Assembly: GCA_015179125.1 (NCBI GenBank) | Contig: WHVA01000020.1 | Span: 186,001 to 250,000, forward strand | Source of the DNA: Gautieria morchelliformis | Taxonomy: Eukaryota; Basidiomycota; Agaricomycetes; Gomphales; Gomphaceae | Reading direction: 5' to 3' | Length of the DNA stretch: 64,000 bases | In this document: positions 1 to 12,927 of the stretch, piece after piece | Numbering within the stretch: the stretch's first letter is position 1 | How the letters are laid out: each line of letters begins with the position of its first letter | Made by a program: the position numbers and the translations under genes | The notes under the pieces: model-generated | Told to the model about the DNA's origin: nothing | Database searches by the model: none | What the model saw: only the letters and a program-made list of their open reading frames with translations

Positions 1-1099
1 AGTCCTTCAACGCAAAAGCATGCCCAAGGGGGACCTTACTCACGGAGAGAGATCGACAAACTCCCCGAATATGGTATGTACTGGGATCAAAGAACAAAGC
101 CGAACCAAAAGTGCGAGGACCTCGTCCTGTTCCGAAACGCTATAACAAGCTGCCTCTTGTTGACCTGGGCAACTGAGGGCCACCTCACGTGAAGTTCCCT
201 GTGCTCTCCGGAGACCGTACTCCTGTTATATGGTGTAATGATTCGGCCATACGCCACATAGCGGCAGGAAAGCTCTCACAGCAAATAATGCGGAGCAGCG
301 TGGATCCCATTTTTTTTGTTGCTGACGAAACCATAAAGTAGCCTCCTCCCGAGAGGGCCAACGGGTTCGACGGCGCCGCGCTTTAGCAGCCAGTGCCTCG
401 TTGAACTTGCCATACTTTGAATCCAGTGCCGCAGACATAAGAGGTGGTTCAAGCAATATTAGGGAGTGAAAAGGAAACTTATTAGCCCTTCTGTACCAAT
501 CATCTGCCGCCCATATTCTTCATTCATGTAGAGATGGGTCAGGTAATCACTCGAAACATAGGTGTCTCATACTCACAACGGTGCGGTACCTGCTGAATGG
601 CCAATTCCGACTATGCGGTGCGTCGACATGTCAAGAAGCCCGCTGGCCAAGAATGCTGTGATCGCATGGGCGTATTCTCGGAAGGCTGATAATCGAGGAG
701 TGAGTATCCTGAAATACACGTGTACTGAAACGTACTGATGAGGGATCCAACATTTAGGATGAAGTCGTTGAGGGCGGCACTCTCCCCATGATTCGGAGCA
801 TCGATCGCCCATGCCTCACGAAGGCAATTCGGGCCATTAGAACGAGACTGTAACTTGAAAATGTGAGCGAGAGTGGGCTCCCATAATTCTTTGTCTATGA
901 AGAGACATTATTTCAATACAAGGAGCAGCGGGGGTTAATGCCTACGAAAGGTGACGCCATGTGTCAGAAGTAAAGTAGTGCCGCCACATAATGGCCTAGA
1001 AGTGGATTGAGGGGTGTACCTCTTGACCGATGTGAAAAGTTTCTGGCACCCATCATGCCCCCTCACTGGGATAACGAAACGCTCGGAAACAAGAACCAT
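1..1099 (-). CDS. alpha/beta hydrolase, partial (C-terminus beyond the window)
   Basis: Serine hydrolase of the alpha/beta fold; substrate unknown. Five exons close in phase: 1099-946, 894-736, 685-577, 490-280 and 222-44, with the next intron running off the left edge. Seen: an LTHGVTFHKELW stretch (HG oxyanion region, about residue 45-55), the strand IDAPNHGES, and the nucleophile elbow GIGHSAGT in the third exon (Ser of GHSAG). The fourth exon has ILLEPPLMS and a cap-like segment with WPSREEA and KWDPR. These motifs match the fungal hydrolases often annotated as 'toxin biosynthesis/AB hydrolase' proteins; that link is family knowledge only, and no cluster partners lie nearby. The start is the first ATG of the conserved frame. 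The second intron uses the acceptor at 686-687, chosen because it alone restores phase. The catalytic His should lie outside the window. Confidence 0.75.
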
Positions 1100-2355
1100 T
1101 CAATAATTGTGGGCAGTAAGTCTGTTTGAAGAGTTCGAACGGGCATAGCACCAGCTAGCTGCATACATGTTATATTATTCCACAAGGCGCTGCGCTATGC
1201 ACACTTCGAGTCGCAGGACCCCTACCACTTTCTGATAAATGGCTGGGAGTCTAGAACAGGCAAGAACGTAGACTGACAAGTATGTTCCGAGGGTTCCATA
1301 ATACTGATTGAAGTAAAAGTCAAGACCTTACCAGACAAGTATCATCACTGCTCACCTCGTCTATATCTGACAGAAGCACTACGTGGCTATTTAGCCAACT
1401 CAAGCCCGAACTTAGACCAATACTGTAGCGGAAATGACAAGTGTAAGAGCGACCGGCAACGATGGGCTCTCGGCACCAGATGTTTGATTAAATAAATGCT
1501 CACAACCAACAGCCATATTCCGTATTGGTATAACGAGTCAGCATCATACAGAATAAGTGTGATAGGACCCATCATAGGGGTGATCTGAGAGCAGGGGCAT
1601 TAGCTAGATATTGGTCCAAATGACATTCCAGCTTTCCCACCTCGTATGAAGGTAAAGTGTCATCATGAAGGCAGTGCAAGCTTAGGACCTGGAGAGGCTA
1701 CCTTAGTCACCCACAGCCATCGTCTCGGACTTTCATGCCAACGTGATTCTCCCCAAGTTGTCATCTGGCCATTCGCATCACCTCTACTTATGCCATATGT
1801 CATGCACGGCATATTATGATGATCTGGAGAACCAGGCCACCAGGGAATTTGGAAGCGAGGTTAAGGAAAATATTGAACATGCTGCATTTGGCTGTAGTAA
1901 TGTGTCGACAGTATCTAAATGTGGCCGTGGGGAGCATTGCACCGTCATTGATTTGTGTTAGTTGTCCTCGAAACACGTCTGGACAGGTCCAATCGTATAA
2001 TCTAACAGCACAGCGTCACGCATGTCAGTACAGGGCAGTCTCTCCGTCAGCAATTAACTACCAGGGGGAAGACCGGCGTGATCGACAGGGGAAGACAGAC
2101 CTTCCAAGTCCTGGCGTCCGTCGGCACGATTTGTATAGGTACAGTAGGGTAAGCACAAGTTGACCCTTGATATGAGCCTTCAAAAGGGGTATAACAGGTG
2201 TCAGATCGCAGTTGCTGATATGGACGTCTAAGCGTAGATAAATCGAAAGACGGTCCGCGAATCGTGGTGACGCGTGTAAAGCGCGCGGGGGCAAATCCAG
2301 ATGCGCTTCGCGGAACTAAAACTGTGTGGTGGAGGCAAAGCCTCTCTCGCGCAGA
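1100..2355. other. intergenic, no gene recognised
   Basis: About 1.25 kb between the divergent hydrolase and SWD2. Short open frames exist on both strands but none gives a recognisable domain or a splice-consistent model. It must hold the promoters of both neighbours. Confidence 0.5.
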
Positions 2356-3844
2356 ATGCCTAACAACAATGCAGCTCCCGCGTCTCCAAGTCAAACCGTC
2401 TCTCTTACCTCAGAAGTAATGGTGACGAAAATCTCGGTAAATTTCTATCATCATGTTCACCATGGCTCTCGTCAACAGGCACGGTTCAAACCCGCTAAAA
2501 TTTATAAGACTGCCGTCGAGCCAGCACCAATACCCTCAGGCTCAGCGTCAGCGTCATCCTATCGACACTCTACCCAACCCAGGCACATCACTTCCATATC
2601 GTTTGATGACCGAGGCGACACTCTCATTACGGCCGGTGAAGACGAGACCTTCCGACTTTACAACTGTAAGAGTGGCAAGTGAGTGGGCGTCGATGCGGGC
2701 GATTTGACTTCACAGAAACTTTGCTCAGACCAGTGAAGACTCTACATTCCAAAAAGTATGGTGTCGATATACCCCGTTTCACTCACAGATCCTCGACCAT
2801 CGTCTACGCGTCCACAAAAGAGGACGACACGATACGCTACCACTCCCTGCATGACAACAAGTATCTCCAGTACTTTAAAGGTCATAAGAAGCGGTAAGTT
2901 ACTCTCTAATTTTTAGGACACTTTTGAATGTACAAATATATAGAGTTGTCTCCCTCGAAGTTTCTCCGGTGGATGATGGTTTCATGTCGGGCTCTTTGGA
3001 CGGAACTGTACGATTGTGGGATCTTCGCACCCCACACTGCCGTGTACGTCCGTTTTTTTTCTCGCCGCCATGATCGTAATGCCCATCGATCATAGGGTCA
3101 ACTTTGTCTCCCTACGCCTTCAACCCCTTTGGTGGCATATGACACATCAGGCCTAGTCTTTGCCGTGGCTCTGAACCTCTTTTGTCGGATTCTCCTTTAC
3201 GACATGCAGAATTTTGACAAAGATCCCTTCCTCACGATTCACCTTGAAGACCCTACACTCGCTCGCGTAACATTTCCCCCCCGCATCCCCTTTATGACCA
3301 CTCTTTCATTTAGCTCCAACGGTAAGTTCATCCTGGTAGGCACCTCCACAAATGCACACTACATTATCGACTCGTTCGAGGGTCTACTGGTTGCGAAACT
3401 TGTGGGCCATGTCGGCTTGGAGCGGGGCAAGTTCGGTAAGGACACGGCACCACAGCCAATAAAGGGAATTAGTGGTGATGAAGTGAGCTGGACACCCGAC
3501 TCCAAGTTTGTAGTCGGAGGCAGCCAGGATGGAAAGATCCTTGTTTGGGACTGCACCGGGTTATTGGATGACAGTGGTGAAGCCAAAGGGGTGCCGAAAG
3601 GTACAGATCCACCTATACTGGAGCCAATACATACATTAGAGGGCCATCCCGGCCCCAGTCGTTGCGTAAAATGTAACCCACGATGGGCCATGTTGGCGAG
3701 CGCGGGAGCAGAGTTGGTCTGTTTCCTTGCAGTCTTCCTATGAAAAACTCGGGCTCACAGATTGATGTGCAGGCCTTCTGGCTACCTGATCAGGCCGGCG
3801 ATGTGGAGGAGAGCAAAGCGGAAGGGAAGAAAAAGGCAGGGTGA
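2356..3844 (+). CDS. SWD2: Swd2/WDR82-type WD40 protein, COMPASS and CPF subunit
   Basis: WD40 propeller that in fungi belongs to COMPASS (H3K4 methylation) and the cleavage/polyadenylation factor; nuclear. Five exons: 2356-2678, 2729-2893, 2944-3043, 3096-3716, 3773-3844, giving 426 aa with all phases closing. Seen: WD repeats with [63 protein letters not shown], and a late repeat ending KILVWDC; the C-terminus reads ELAFWLPDQ, the position and wording of the last Swd2 strand. The roughly 75-residue N-terminus before the first repeat is longer than yeast Swd2 and low in complexity. The start is the first ATG that leads into the conserved frame; an upstream in-frame TTG was ignored. Confidence 0.9.
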
Positions 3845-3943
3845 CCTCCCCGAGCTACGCTGGATTGTTGAATTTACCATCTGCATCATGTATCACTGTC
3901 ATGTCTTCAAGGGAATGGCACCAAGTAAAATAGGACTTACATG

Positions 3944-4605
3944 TCATATGACGCGCTTTTCGCACCTCGTCTCATTGTGCGTAGCTCGACAATTCAGGTC
4001 GCAGTACGGCATGGCACACCTTCGGCACTTGTACTTGCCCCAGTACCCACAAACAGAACACAGCACACGTGGAGGTTCCCGGGGCGGAGGTGCCGCTGCG
4101 GTTAAATACGTGGGAGTATTAGGAGGAAGGTTTGCAATACCCTAGAGCAGTGTTAAATGTAGAACAACCACACCGTACTTGACTCACCGACTCCTCAATA
4201 AGCTGCTGAATATTTTTTTTGTACAAAAGAGCACCCCGTACGTTTAAAGTCGACTTGCGCTTTCCGCTAACACCAGGCCCAGGTTTTCTATCAGAGATAA
4301 TATCCCGAGCCCGACCTTTGGCCACTCCAACACCTGTGGTTTCCTCGCCACCCATGATTGAAAGTGCACTGGGCTCCGCATAATTTGATCGCTGTATGAA
4401 GATATGAGAATAGACGTTGCAAGATATCGCAACCCTGACCTCGAGCTCGTCAAGGTTACGTCTGGTACGTTTCGTGATCACTTCAGGGGAGACCGTTGCC
4501 GCAGATGTTGCTTGAACTTTCCTCTGAGCTAATTTGCTACGAATGAAACCGACGTGAACACAAAAATCGACGAAAGGACATACGTTGCTTCTTCCTTGGA
4601 GGCAT
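3944..4605 (-). CDS. VPS71: Vps71/ZNHIT1-like HIT zinc-finger subunit of SWR1
   Basis: HIT-type zinc-finger protein of the SWR1 complex that loads H2A.Z. Exons 4605-4584, 4528-4440, 4391-4188 and 4141-3944 give 170 aa in phase. Seen: an N-terminal basic TKRTRRNLDELE helix, the RSNYAEPSALS block typical of fungal Vps71, and a C-terminal HIT finger with CSVCGYWGKYKC, CRRCAMPYC and HNETRC (all Cys/His present). The first exon is only 22 nt; its acceptor at 4529-4530 is inferred from phase, since an AG 13 nt upstream breaks the frame. Divergent from the TRAP-alpha gene with 65 bp between the two ATGs; convergent with SWD2, 99 bp apart. Confidence 0.88.
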
Positions 4606-4670
4606 GATGCTAACAGGTCACGTGAGAAGACGGAGCTTGAATTGTTATTCTGCTTGTATACGTTGCTAGC
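4606..4670. promoter_or_regulatory. 65-bp divergent promoter with TCACGTGA palindrome
   Basis: The whole gap between the ATGs of VPS71 (-) and the TRAP-alpha gene (+) is 65 bp. It holds TCACGTGA at 4618-4625, an E-box of the Cbf1/bHLH type. That a bHLH factor binds here is inference. Confidence 0.4.
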
Positions 4671-5807
4671 ATGCGGGTCCTTGCATTTACCCTATTCGCT
4701 GCTTTTATCGGGGTTTTTACCTGTGAGAACACTACACGTACCATGAAGGCCTATGATTGACCAATCTCTCAGCTGAGGTGGACGACACTGAGGCAAGCGG
4801 ACTTGACCTCCTGATCACGGCTCACTTCCCCGAGGAGAACCCATTCCACCGTAGGTGTTTCCGATATCCTTCTTGAAGTTGATCACCGATTGCCCTCTTA
4901 GATGTGGTGAATGGGGAAAAGAATAATCTCTACCTCATTGTGGAGAATAAATCTGGGGTGAATGCCACGCTCAGGACTGTTGCAGGCTCTTTCCATGACT
5001 CGGAGTCACAAGCTCTCGTAAAGAATGTGCGTGACCAGGCTGTGGTGTGTTCCCAGCTAGAGTTCGCCATCACAGATCTCAACTATGAGCATACCCGTGC
5101 TCTCGGTTGCAGGATCCAACTTTAGTATCCCATATTCTTTTCACAGCGAGTGAGCTACAATTATTGTCTATTTATGGTATAAATCTAATATTCTCCCAGA
5201 CTGAAGGTCGGTTTGTCGACACGTTTGGATTTTGTCATTAATTTTAGTAATAGCCAGGGGACTATAGCCTGCGTGTCTGGGTAGATCACGTTGTTGATGT
5301 GTGTTCTCTCTCTATGGCCTTGCTTACGGTGATCTGAACATATTCAGGAATTAATGTACCGGGTCACAGTCTATGACGGAATTGTAACAGTTGTCGAACC
5401 GGAGACTTCTATCTTCGACTTCAAGATGTGCGTACAGACTATTGATTTCAAGAGGCTTGTATGCTCAGACTCGTGTTAGGATATCTACATATATCATCAG
5501 CGCATTCGTTGTCCTAACTGGGACATATTTTGCTGTCCTGTCACTGTTCCCTTCGCTTTCCAAGCCGAAACGTAAACGTGCGCCTCGACCCTCGGAAACA
5601 GAAACTATTACGTCGGTTGGTACGGCCAAGGCAAGCGGGGAAACAGGATATCAGGAGGAATGGATCCCGGAGCACCATCTCAAAAAACCTACCACCCGAC
5701 GGGGTCAGAAGAAGGCCAACAGTGAGGGTGCACTGAGCAGTGGTGATGACAAGGCAGAGAGTGGTCCAGAGGGCTTGCGTCGGTCGAAGAGGGGCAAAAA
5801 GGCGTAA
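4671..5807 (+). CDS. TRAP-alpha (SSR1)/Irc22-like ER membrane protein
   Basis: Type I ER membrane protein of the translocon-associated protein alpha family; fungi carry it as the Irc22 group. Eight exons close to 262 aa: 4671-4722, 4773-4850, 4902-5026, 5076-5149, 5200-5210, 5258-5298, 5348-5427, 5480-5807. Seen: an N-terminal signal peptide (MRVLAFTLFAAFIGVFT), a lumenal beta-rich domain with LYLIVENKSG, FSIPYSFHSE, YSLRVWVDH and VTVYDGIVTVVEPETS, one membrane helix (YIISAFVVLTGTYFAVL) and a basic, acidic-patched cytosolic tail ending RRSKRGKKA. The fifth exon is only 11 nt and completes the segment SELKVGDYS; without it the frame is lost. The order of blocks matches TRAP-alpha throughout. 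Confidence 0.85.
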
Positions 5808-6164
5808 TCCTTGGATCAAAAAATTGCTCGCTCTCTAAAATGGGCTGTTATCTATATTGGATTTGGAAATCACTGATTCTATTTTCTGCAGCACAAGTGC
5901 GCCTAAGTTAAATGTTGTTTGGATTTCAATATGCAACCTGCTGTGTATATACACGCTGTACGCCTTCATGAAGTCATTCCTAGCGCTGTCCACCGTCGTA
6001 TAAGTATAGTGGGTGGGTATCCGTAGGCATCACTAAAGTACTAAAGTTGCGGTGTCACATCGTTTAGAACACAGTTCCAAACCGTGACGCCAAATTTAGA
6101 ATACATCCTAGCTGCTCGGCCCCTCAAGTGCGCCAATATGGAGTTTGACCTCACGACCGACCTT

Positions 6165-6184
6165 GAGGAGGAGGAGGAGGAGGA
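6165..6184. repeat. (GGA)n microsatellite
   Basis: Roughly seven GAG/GGA units directly before the foldback repeat. Confidence 0.8.
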
Positions 6185-6186
6185 AC

Positions 6187-6253
6187 AGCTCCTACCATGT
6201 CATGTTGGGGAGCTGGATTAATTCCAGCTCGGCAACATGACACGGTAGGAGCT
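6187..6253. repeat. near-perfect inverted repeat (foldback hairpin)
   Basis: Two arms of about 31 nt, from AGCTCCTACC at the left to GGTAGGAGCT at the right, pair with only three or four mismatches around a loop of a few bases. It lies in gene-free DNA. It could be a MITE remnant, a hairpin RNA source or a structured regulatory element; no target-site duplication was evident. Confidence 0.7.
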
Positions 6254-7192
6254 TGGTCTACAAATACTAACCCACAAAACGCGGTGATTTGGAGGTGAAT
6301 TGAATGTGCTACCTGTTTGCCGCAACCCTGCACGCCAGTATCTGACCCCCTGCAACCTTTCACATCCTTTACTCTAACCTGTGCTAATTTGCATGTGTTT
6401 TGGGTGACATTGTTTTAATGCCTGTGAAACCATCATGGATGCTAGATGATGGAAGAACTTGAAAATTTTACCATTGTAAGGTGTTGGGCATCATCGGGAA
6501 GACTCGGATGAGCGTAAGTAAGCGGGTGCAAATCCCGAAAAGGGTTCTTCGCTATCAAATTGGTCATGGGTATGTAAGGCCTAAGGTTTGGAACGCGAAA
6601 AATCTGTTGCGATTTCGGGGAGAGAGGACGCAAGCGAGGGGGACAGCACCGACTTGGTGTTGTGGCAGGTTACAAACGGATGGAACAAATACATGTAAAC
6701 TACCATATTTGTCAGTCACGGCTCGGCGACTTGGTTTGCCGATGACTCGACACCGCTCGCAAACCCAGAAATATCAACAAAATCTAGGAAGGTGGTCCGG
6801 ACGCTCTGTTGTAGATGTTGCGTTGGGCTTGAATCACTCATGTAAGCATTTCGAGCCGCGAATTTAGGTATTCTATTCTAATCTACTAAAATAGTAGTTT
6901 TGCTACCAATAGATATATATTAGCTCAACTGAATGGTGCGCCTAATATTTTCAATTCATATATATTACCAGTTGGGTGAGTAGCCTCGTAGGACGCATTC
7001 GATTGATCGGTTGTAGATTTTAGCGCAATCACTTAAGATTTAAGGATAGTCACCCAGTGTTGTCTGCACTTATTCCATTCTACGGTCCCCGTGACAAGTA
7101 TATATCGCGTGACGCCGCGCGCCGCGCGCGTGACCTACCGTACGCGACCTTCCACGTTTCAGCTGACCGGTTTATTTCCAAACGTGATCTTT

Positions 7193-7290
7193 TGAATACA
7201 ACCTTTATAAGACCCGATGTATTCTTTTCCGAGGTCTCTACTGAATGTGACCTTTATAAGACCCGATGTATTCCTTTCCGAGGTCTCTAC
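7193..7290. repeat. 49-bp tandem duplication in the GH92 promoter
   Basis: Copies 7193-7241 and 7242-7290 differ at about four positions. Each carries CTTTATAAG. The second copy ends 15 bp before the start codon of the mannosidase. Confidence 0.85.
7252..7260 (+). promoter_or_regulatory. TATA-like box CTTTATAAG (second of two)
   Basis: TATA-like element 46 bp upstream of the GH92 ATG; an identical one sits at 7203-7211 in the other repeat copy. That both can be used is inference. Confidence 0.5.
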
Positions 7291-7305
7291 TCCCTCAAGC
7301 GCGAG

Positions 7306-10254
7306 ATGAGGAGAACCTCTGCAACGTTCTTGACGGCGTTCGCCATCGGTGTCGTCTATGCTGCGACTGGTACAGACCCAGCGCAACATGTTAATCCCTT
7401 TATTGGCACAAAGAATGGTGGTCATGTCTTCGCTGGTGCTACGTTACCCTACGGTTCGGTCAAGGCTGGCGCAGACAGCAGCTCATCCGATAACCAAGGC
7501 GGCTTCGTGAGCGATGGCTCTCCCATTCAGGGCATCTCACAATTGCACGATGATGGCACGGGGGGCGGCGCCTCTCTGGGTAACTTTCCATTCCTCCCAT
7601 TGACTAGTAAGGAGTGCGCTGGGAACGATCTGACAAAGTGTACGTTGGATCCTACTTTTCGATCCCTCGCACACGGCGATCCCACTGCCTCCCCGGGTTT
7701 TTGTAAGTCCACCTGTTACGTGGCTGTTGTTCTGTTCAGCACCTGAAGCGCTATAATTACCAGTCAGCATCCCTTTGGAGAATGGCGTAACAGCTGAGGT
7801 CACGGTAACTCAGCATGCGGCCCTTCACCAGTTCACCTATGCAGCGGGCACCGATCAGCTTCTTTTTCTGCTGGACTTGACCACTGACCTGTCGCGTAGC
7901 TATCAAGGCAATGGTGCCGTCGATATCTCCACGGCCAACAATGGTACCCGTATTACAGGAACCGGACGTTTCCTACCATCGTTCGGCGAAGGCTCCTACC
8001 AGGTCTTCTTTTGTTTCGACAGCCGAGCATTTGAACAGGCCAAATTTTTTCACAACAGCTCTACGGATCATATCATCACCTACACGAATGTTACGCAAAG
8101 TTTCAGCAGTGAGATTGGTAACCAGAATCCCGCAGGTGTTCTTATGGCATTCTCGCCTGCGGGAACCGGGGTACTCACGGTCCGCATGGGCGTGTCATGG
8201 ACAAGTACGGCCAAAGCGTGTTCATTCGCAGAAGCTGAGATTCCCGATCTGGAGGCATTTGACAGCGTAAAGGCTGCGGCAAGGTCTGTAGACCATAGAA
8301 AATATATCTATCAATGAATTTACTATGACTTCAGAGCCACTTGGAACAACGCCCTTGAAGCGATAGAGGTGGATGCGACTGGGGTCAGCGAAGACGAACA
8401 GCAGCTCTTCTGGTCCTCCTTCTATCGCACCCTCATTTCACCTACCAACATTACGGGTGACAATCCTCTCTGGGTATCTTCCGAGCCCTTCTGGGACAGC
8501 TTCTATTGCATCTGGTAATCACCACACCAAGGAATACTGACAGAGGCTCACATATTATTCTTATCCCAGGGATTCTTTTCGTGTCGTTCATCCTTTATGG
8601 TCCATAGTTTCCCCTGTTGCTCAGGCTGAAGTCGTCCGTGCCCTTATTGACATCTTCCGCCATACTGGGTGGCTCCCAGACTGCCGTATGTCCCTCGACA
8701 AAGGTTTCACGCAGGGAGGTTCCAATGCCGACTCTTTACTCTCGGACTCTTTCGTCAAGGGCATCAAAGCCGGTATCGATTGGGAAACAGGTCTGGAAGC
8801 TATGATCAAGGATGCAACGGTACCCGGAGACTTCAGTGTGCAAGGCCGGGGAGGTATAGCCGCCCGAAAGCTGCATGGTTTTGTCCCGGTCGGTGATACA
8901 AGTGACAATCCTCCTAATGAAGGTCCCAATACGAGGTAACATCTCCTCGCCCTGCACGCTCAAGGTCGTTTATCACCCCTCAAGGAGCGGCTCGCGCTTG
9001 CTTGAATACGCCTATAACGACTTCGGTATTGCCCTTGTCGCCAAAGGTCTTGGCATGGCTGCCGATTTTAGTCACTTCGTTAACCAGTCCGGTGACTGGC
9101 ACAACATATGGAATCCTGACGCAAGCAGTGCGGGGTTCAACGGATTTATTCAACCCCGCAATGCTGACGGAACTTTCTTTCTCAACCCGCAATTTGATCT
9201 GAATGGCAAATTCGATCCCACTCATTGTAGTCCCGTCAATGGCCATACGGACTGTTTCTTGGTAAAGAGTTGAACCAGGCAATGTCACGAGCACCCTGTT
9301 AATCCGACTACGTTTAGAACCCAACTGGTGGCGAATTCTATGAAGCCAGTTCTTGGGAATACAGCTTCTATGTTCCTCACGACATGGCTCGCCTTATTGA
9401 GCTCATGGGTGGATCGAATACATTCAGGTTCGTGCAGACAACACTGCGTAACCCTGACAGGGTAGTTCGCTCAACGGTTTTAATTCTACAGCGCTCGTCT
9501 GGACACCTTCTTCGAGCAGGGATTTCATGTACGTACGGCTGTTGCTACTCGAGCATGTCGCTCACACTTCCGTCCCCCTTTACCAAAGGACATAGGCGAT
9601 GAACCGGGCTTCCGTATGAAGTGCTTTCGTAGTATTTTTTCAATCACACTCACCGTTTTCTCCCGCAGTCCCAACATACTTGTATAACTATGTTGGACAA
9701 CCAGTTAAAACAGTGGACAGGGTGGATTCGATCCTAACACAATTCTTCAATACCTCGTGAGTCTCAGTGCTAGATGTTCCTTTCCAATCTTCTAACCCTA
9801 AGGTGTCTTAGGCTCAATGGATTACCTGGCAACGATGATAGCGGAGCCATGGCTGGTAACTCATAGGATCATGCGCAACTAATCTCTAGACAATATTCTG
9901 ACATGCCGTCCTTTGATTTTTATAGCTTACGTCGTTTGGTCGCACTTAGGTTTCTTTCCTGTCGCTGGTCAGAACACGTATCTGCTCAACCGCCCATTCT
10001 TCCCCCAAACTACTATCCGCAATGGGGCCACTGGTGCTGTTGCCACCATCACGGCGACAAATTTTGGGGCCGCAAACAAGTATATCCAATCAGCGAAGTT
10101 GAACGGGCAGACGTACACGAAAAATTGGATATCTCACGAGCTTTTCGCGAGTGGCGGAACGTTGGAGCTTATTATGGGACCCGGAAATAACAGCTTATGG
10201 GGAACTCGGAAGGAGGACTTACCCCCAAGTTTAAGCACAGGAGGATTCCGCTAA
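7306..10254 (+). CDS. secreted GH92 alpha-mannosidase
   Basis: Calcium-dependent exo-alpha-mannosidase family (GH92), trimming mannose from fungal or host glycans outside the cell. Eleven exons sum to 790 aa in perfect phase: 7306-7702, 7764-8283, 8335-8514, 8570-8935, 8985-9261, 9318-9427, 9492-9528, 9589-9613, 9669-9756, 9812-9855, 9926-10254. Seen: signal peptide MRRTSATFLTAFAIGVVYA, the N-terminal beta-sandwich with VNPFIGTKNGGHVFAGATLPYG, then the catalytic barrel with FWDSFYCIWDSFR, the IGDEPGF motif (acid Glu of the family) and GNDDSG (family Asp pair), ending with the small C-terminal beta domain. Exons 7 and 8 are only 37 and 25 nt. Length fits the family (about 750-800 aa). A single gene with no other CAZyme beside it. 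Confidence 0.92.
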
Positions 10255-12665
<2,411 letters not shown>

Positions 12666-12927
12666 GGTTGTGCCCAATCGTTTATTATCCAAACCCAAAA
12701 TCAAGCAGTCGCTTGGTCTCATATCCATACAGGAGTTCCTGATTTTAATGTATACATATATCTGTCCCTCCATGGATTTCTGCTACCGTCAGAGTGGAGA
12801 CTGCATTACATATATTAGAGTGAAAACATGTTAAAAATACAGTGAACCATGCTATGAAAATGTGACATAACGAGGATGAAAATTGGAATGCAGGAAAGGA
12901 AAGAAGGAAGTAAAGCCCTGGAGTTCG

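Larger units (their letters stand above)
5808..7192. other. intergenic, gene-poor, with repeats
   Basis: About 1.4 kb with no supported gene. An open frame at 6481-6867 (+) has odd composition and no motif. The stretch holds a GGA microsatellite at 6165-6184 and an adjoining foldback at 6187-6253. A GC-rich CG-alternating patch lies near 7110-7130, at the start of the mannosidase promoter. Confidence 0.5.

Noticed and set aside
226-456. Stand-alone small gene on the minus strand
   Set aside because: It is one exon of the alpha/beta hydrolase; phases join with the exons on both sides.
6481-6867. 128-residue open frame on the plus strand
   Set aside because: Rich in Arg, no domain, no splice context, lies in repeat-bearing spacer DNA.
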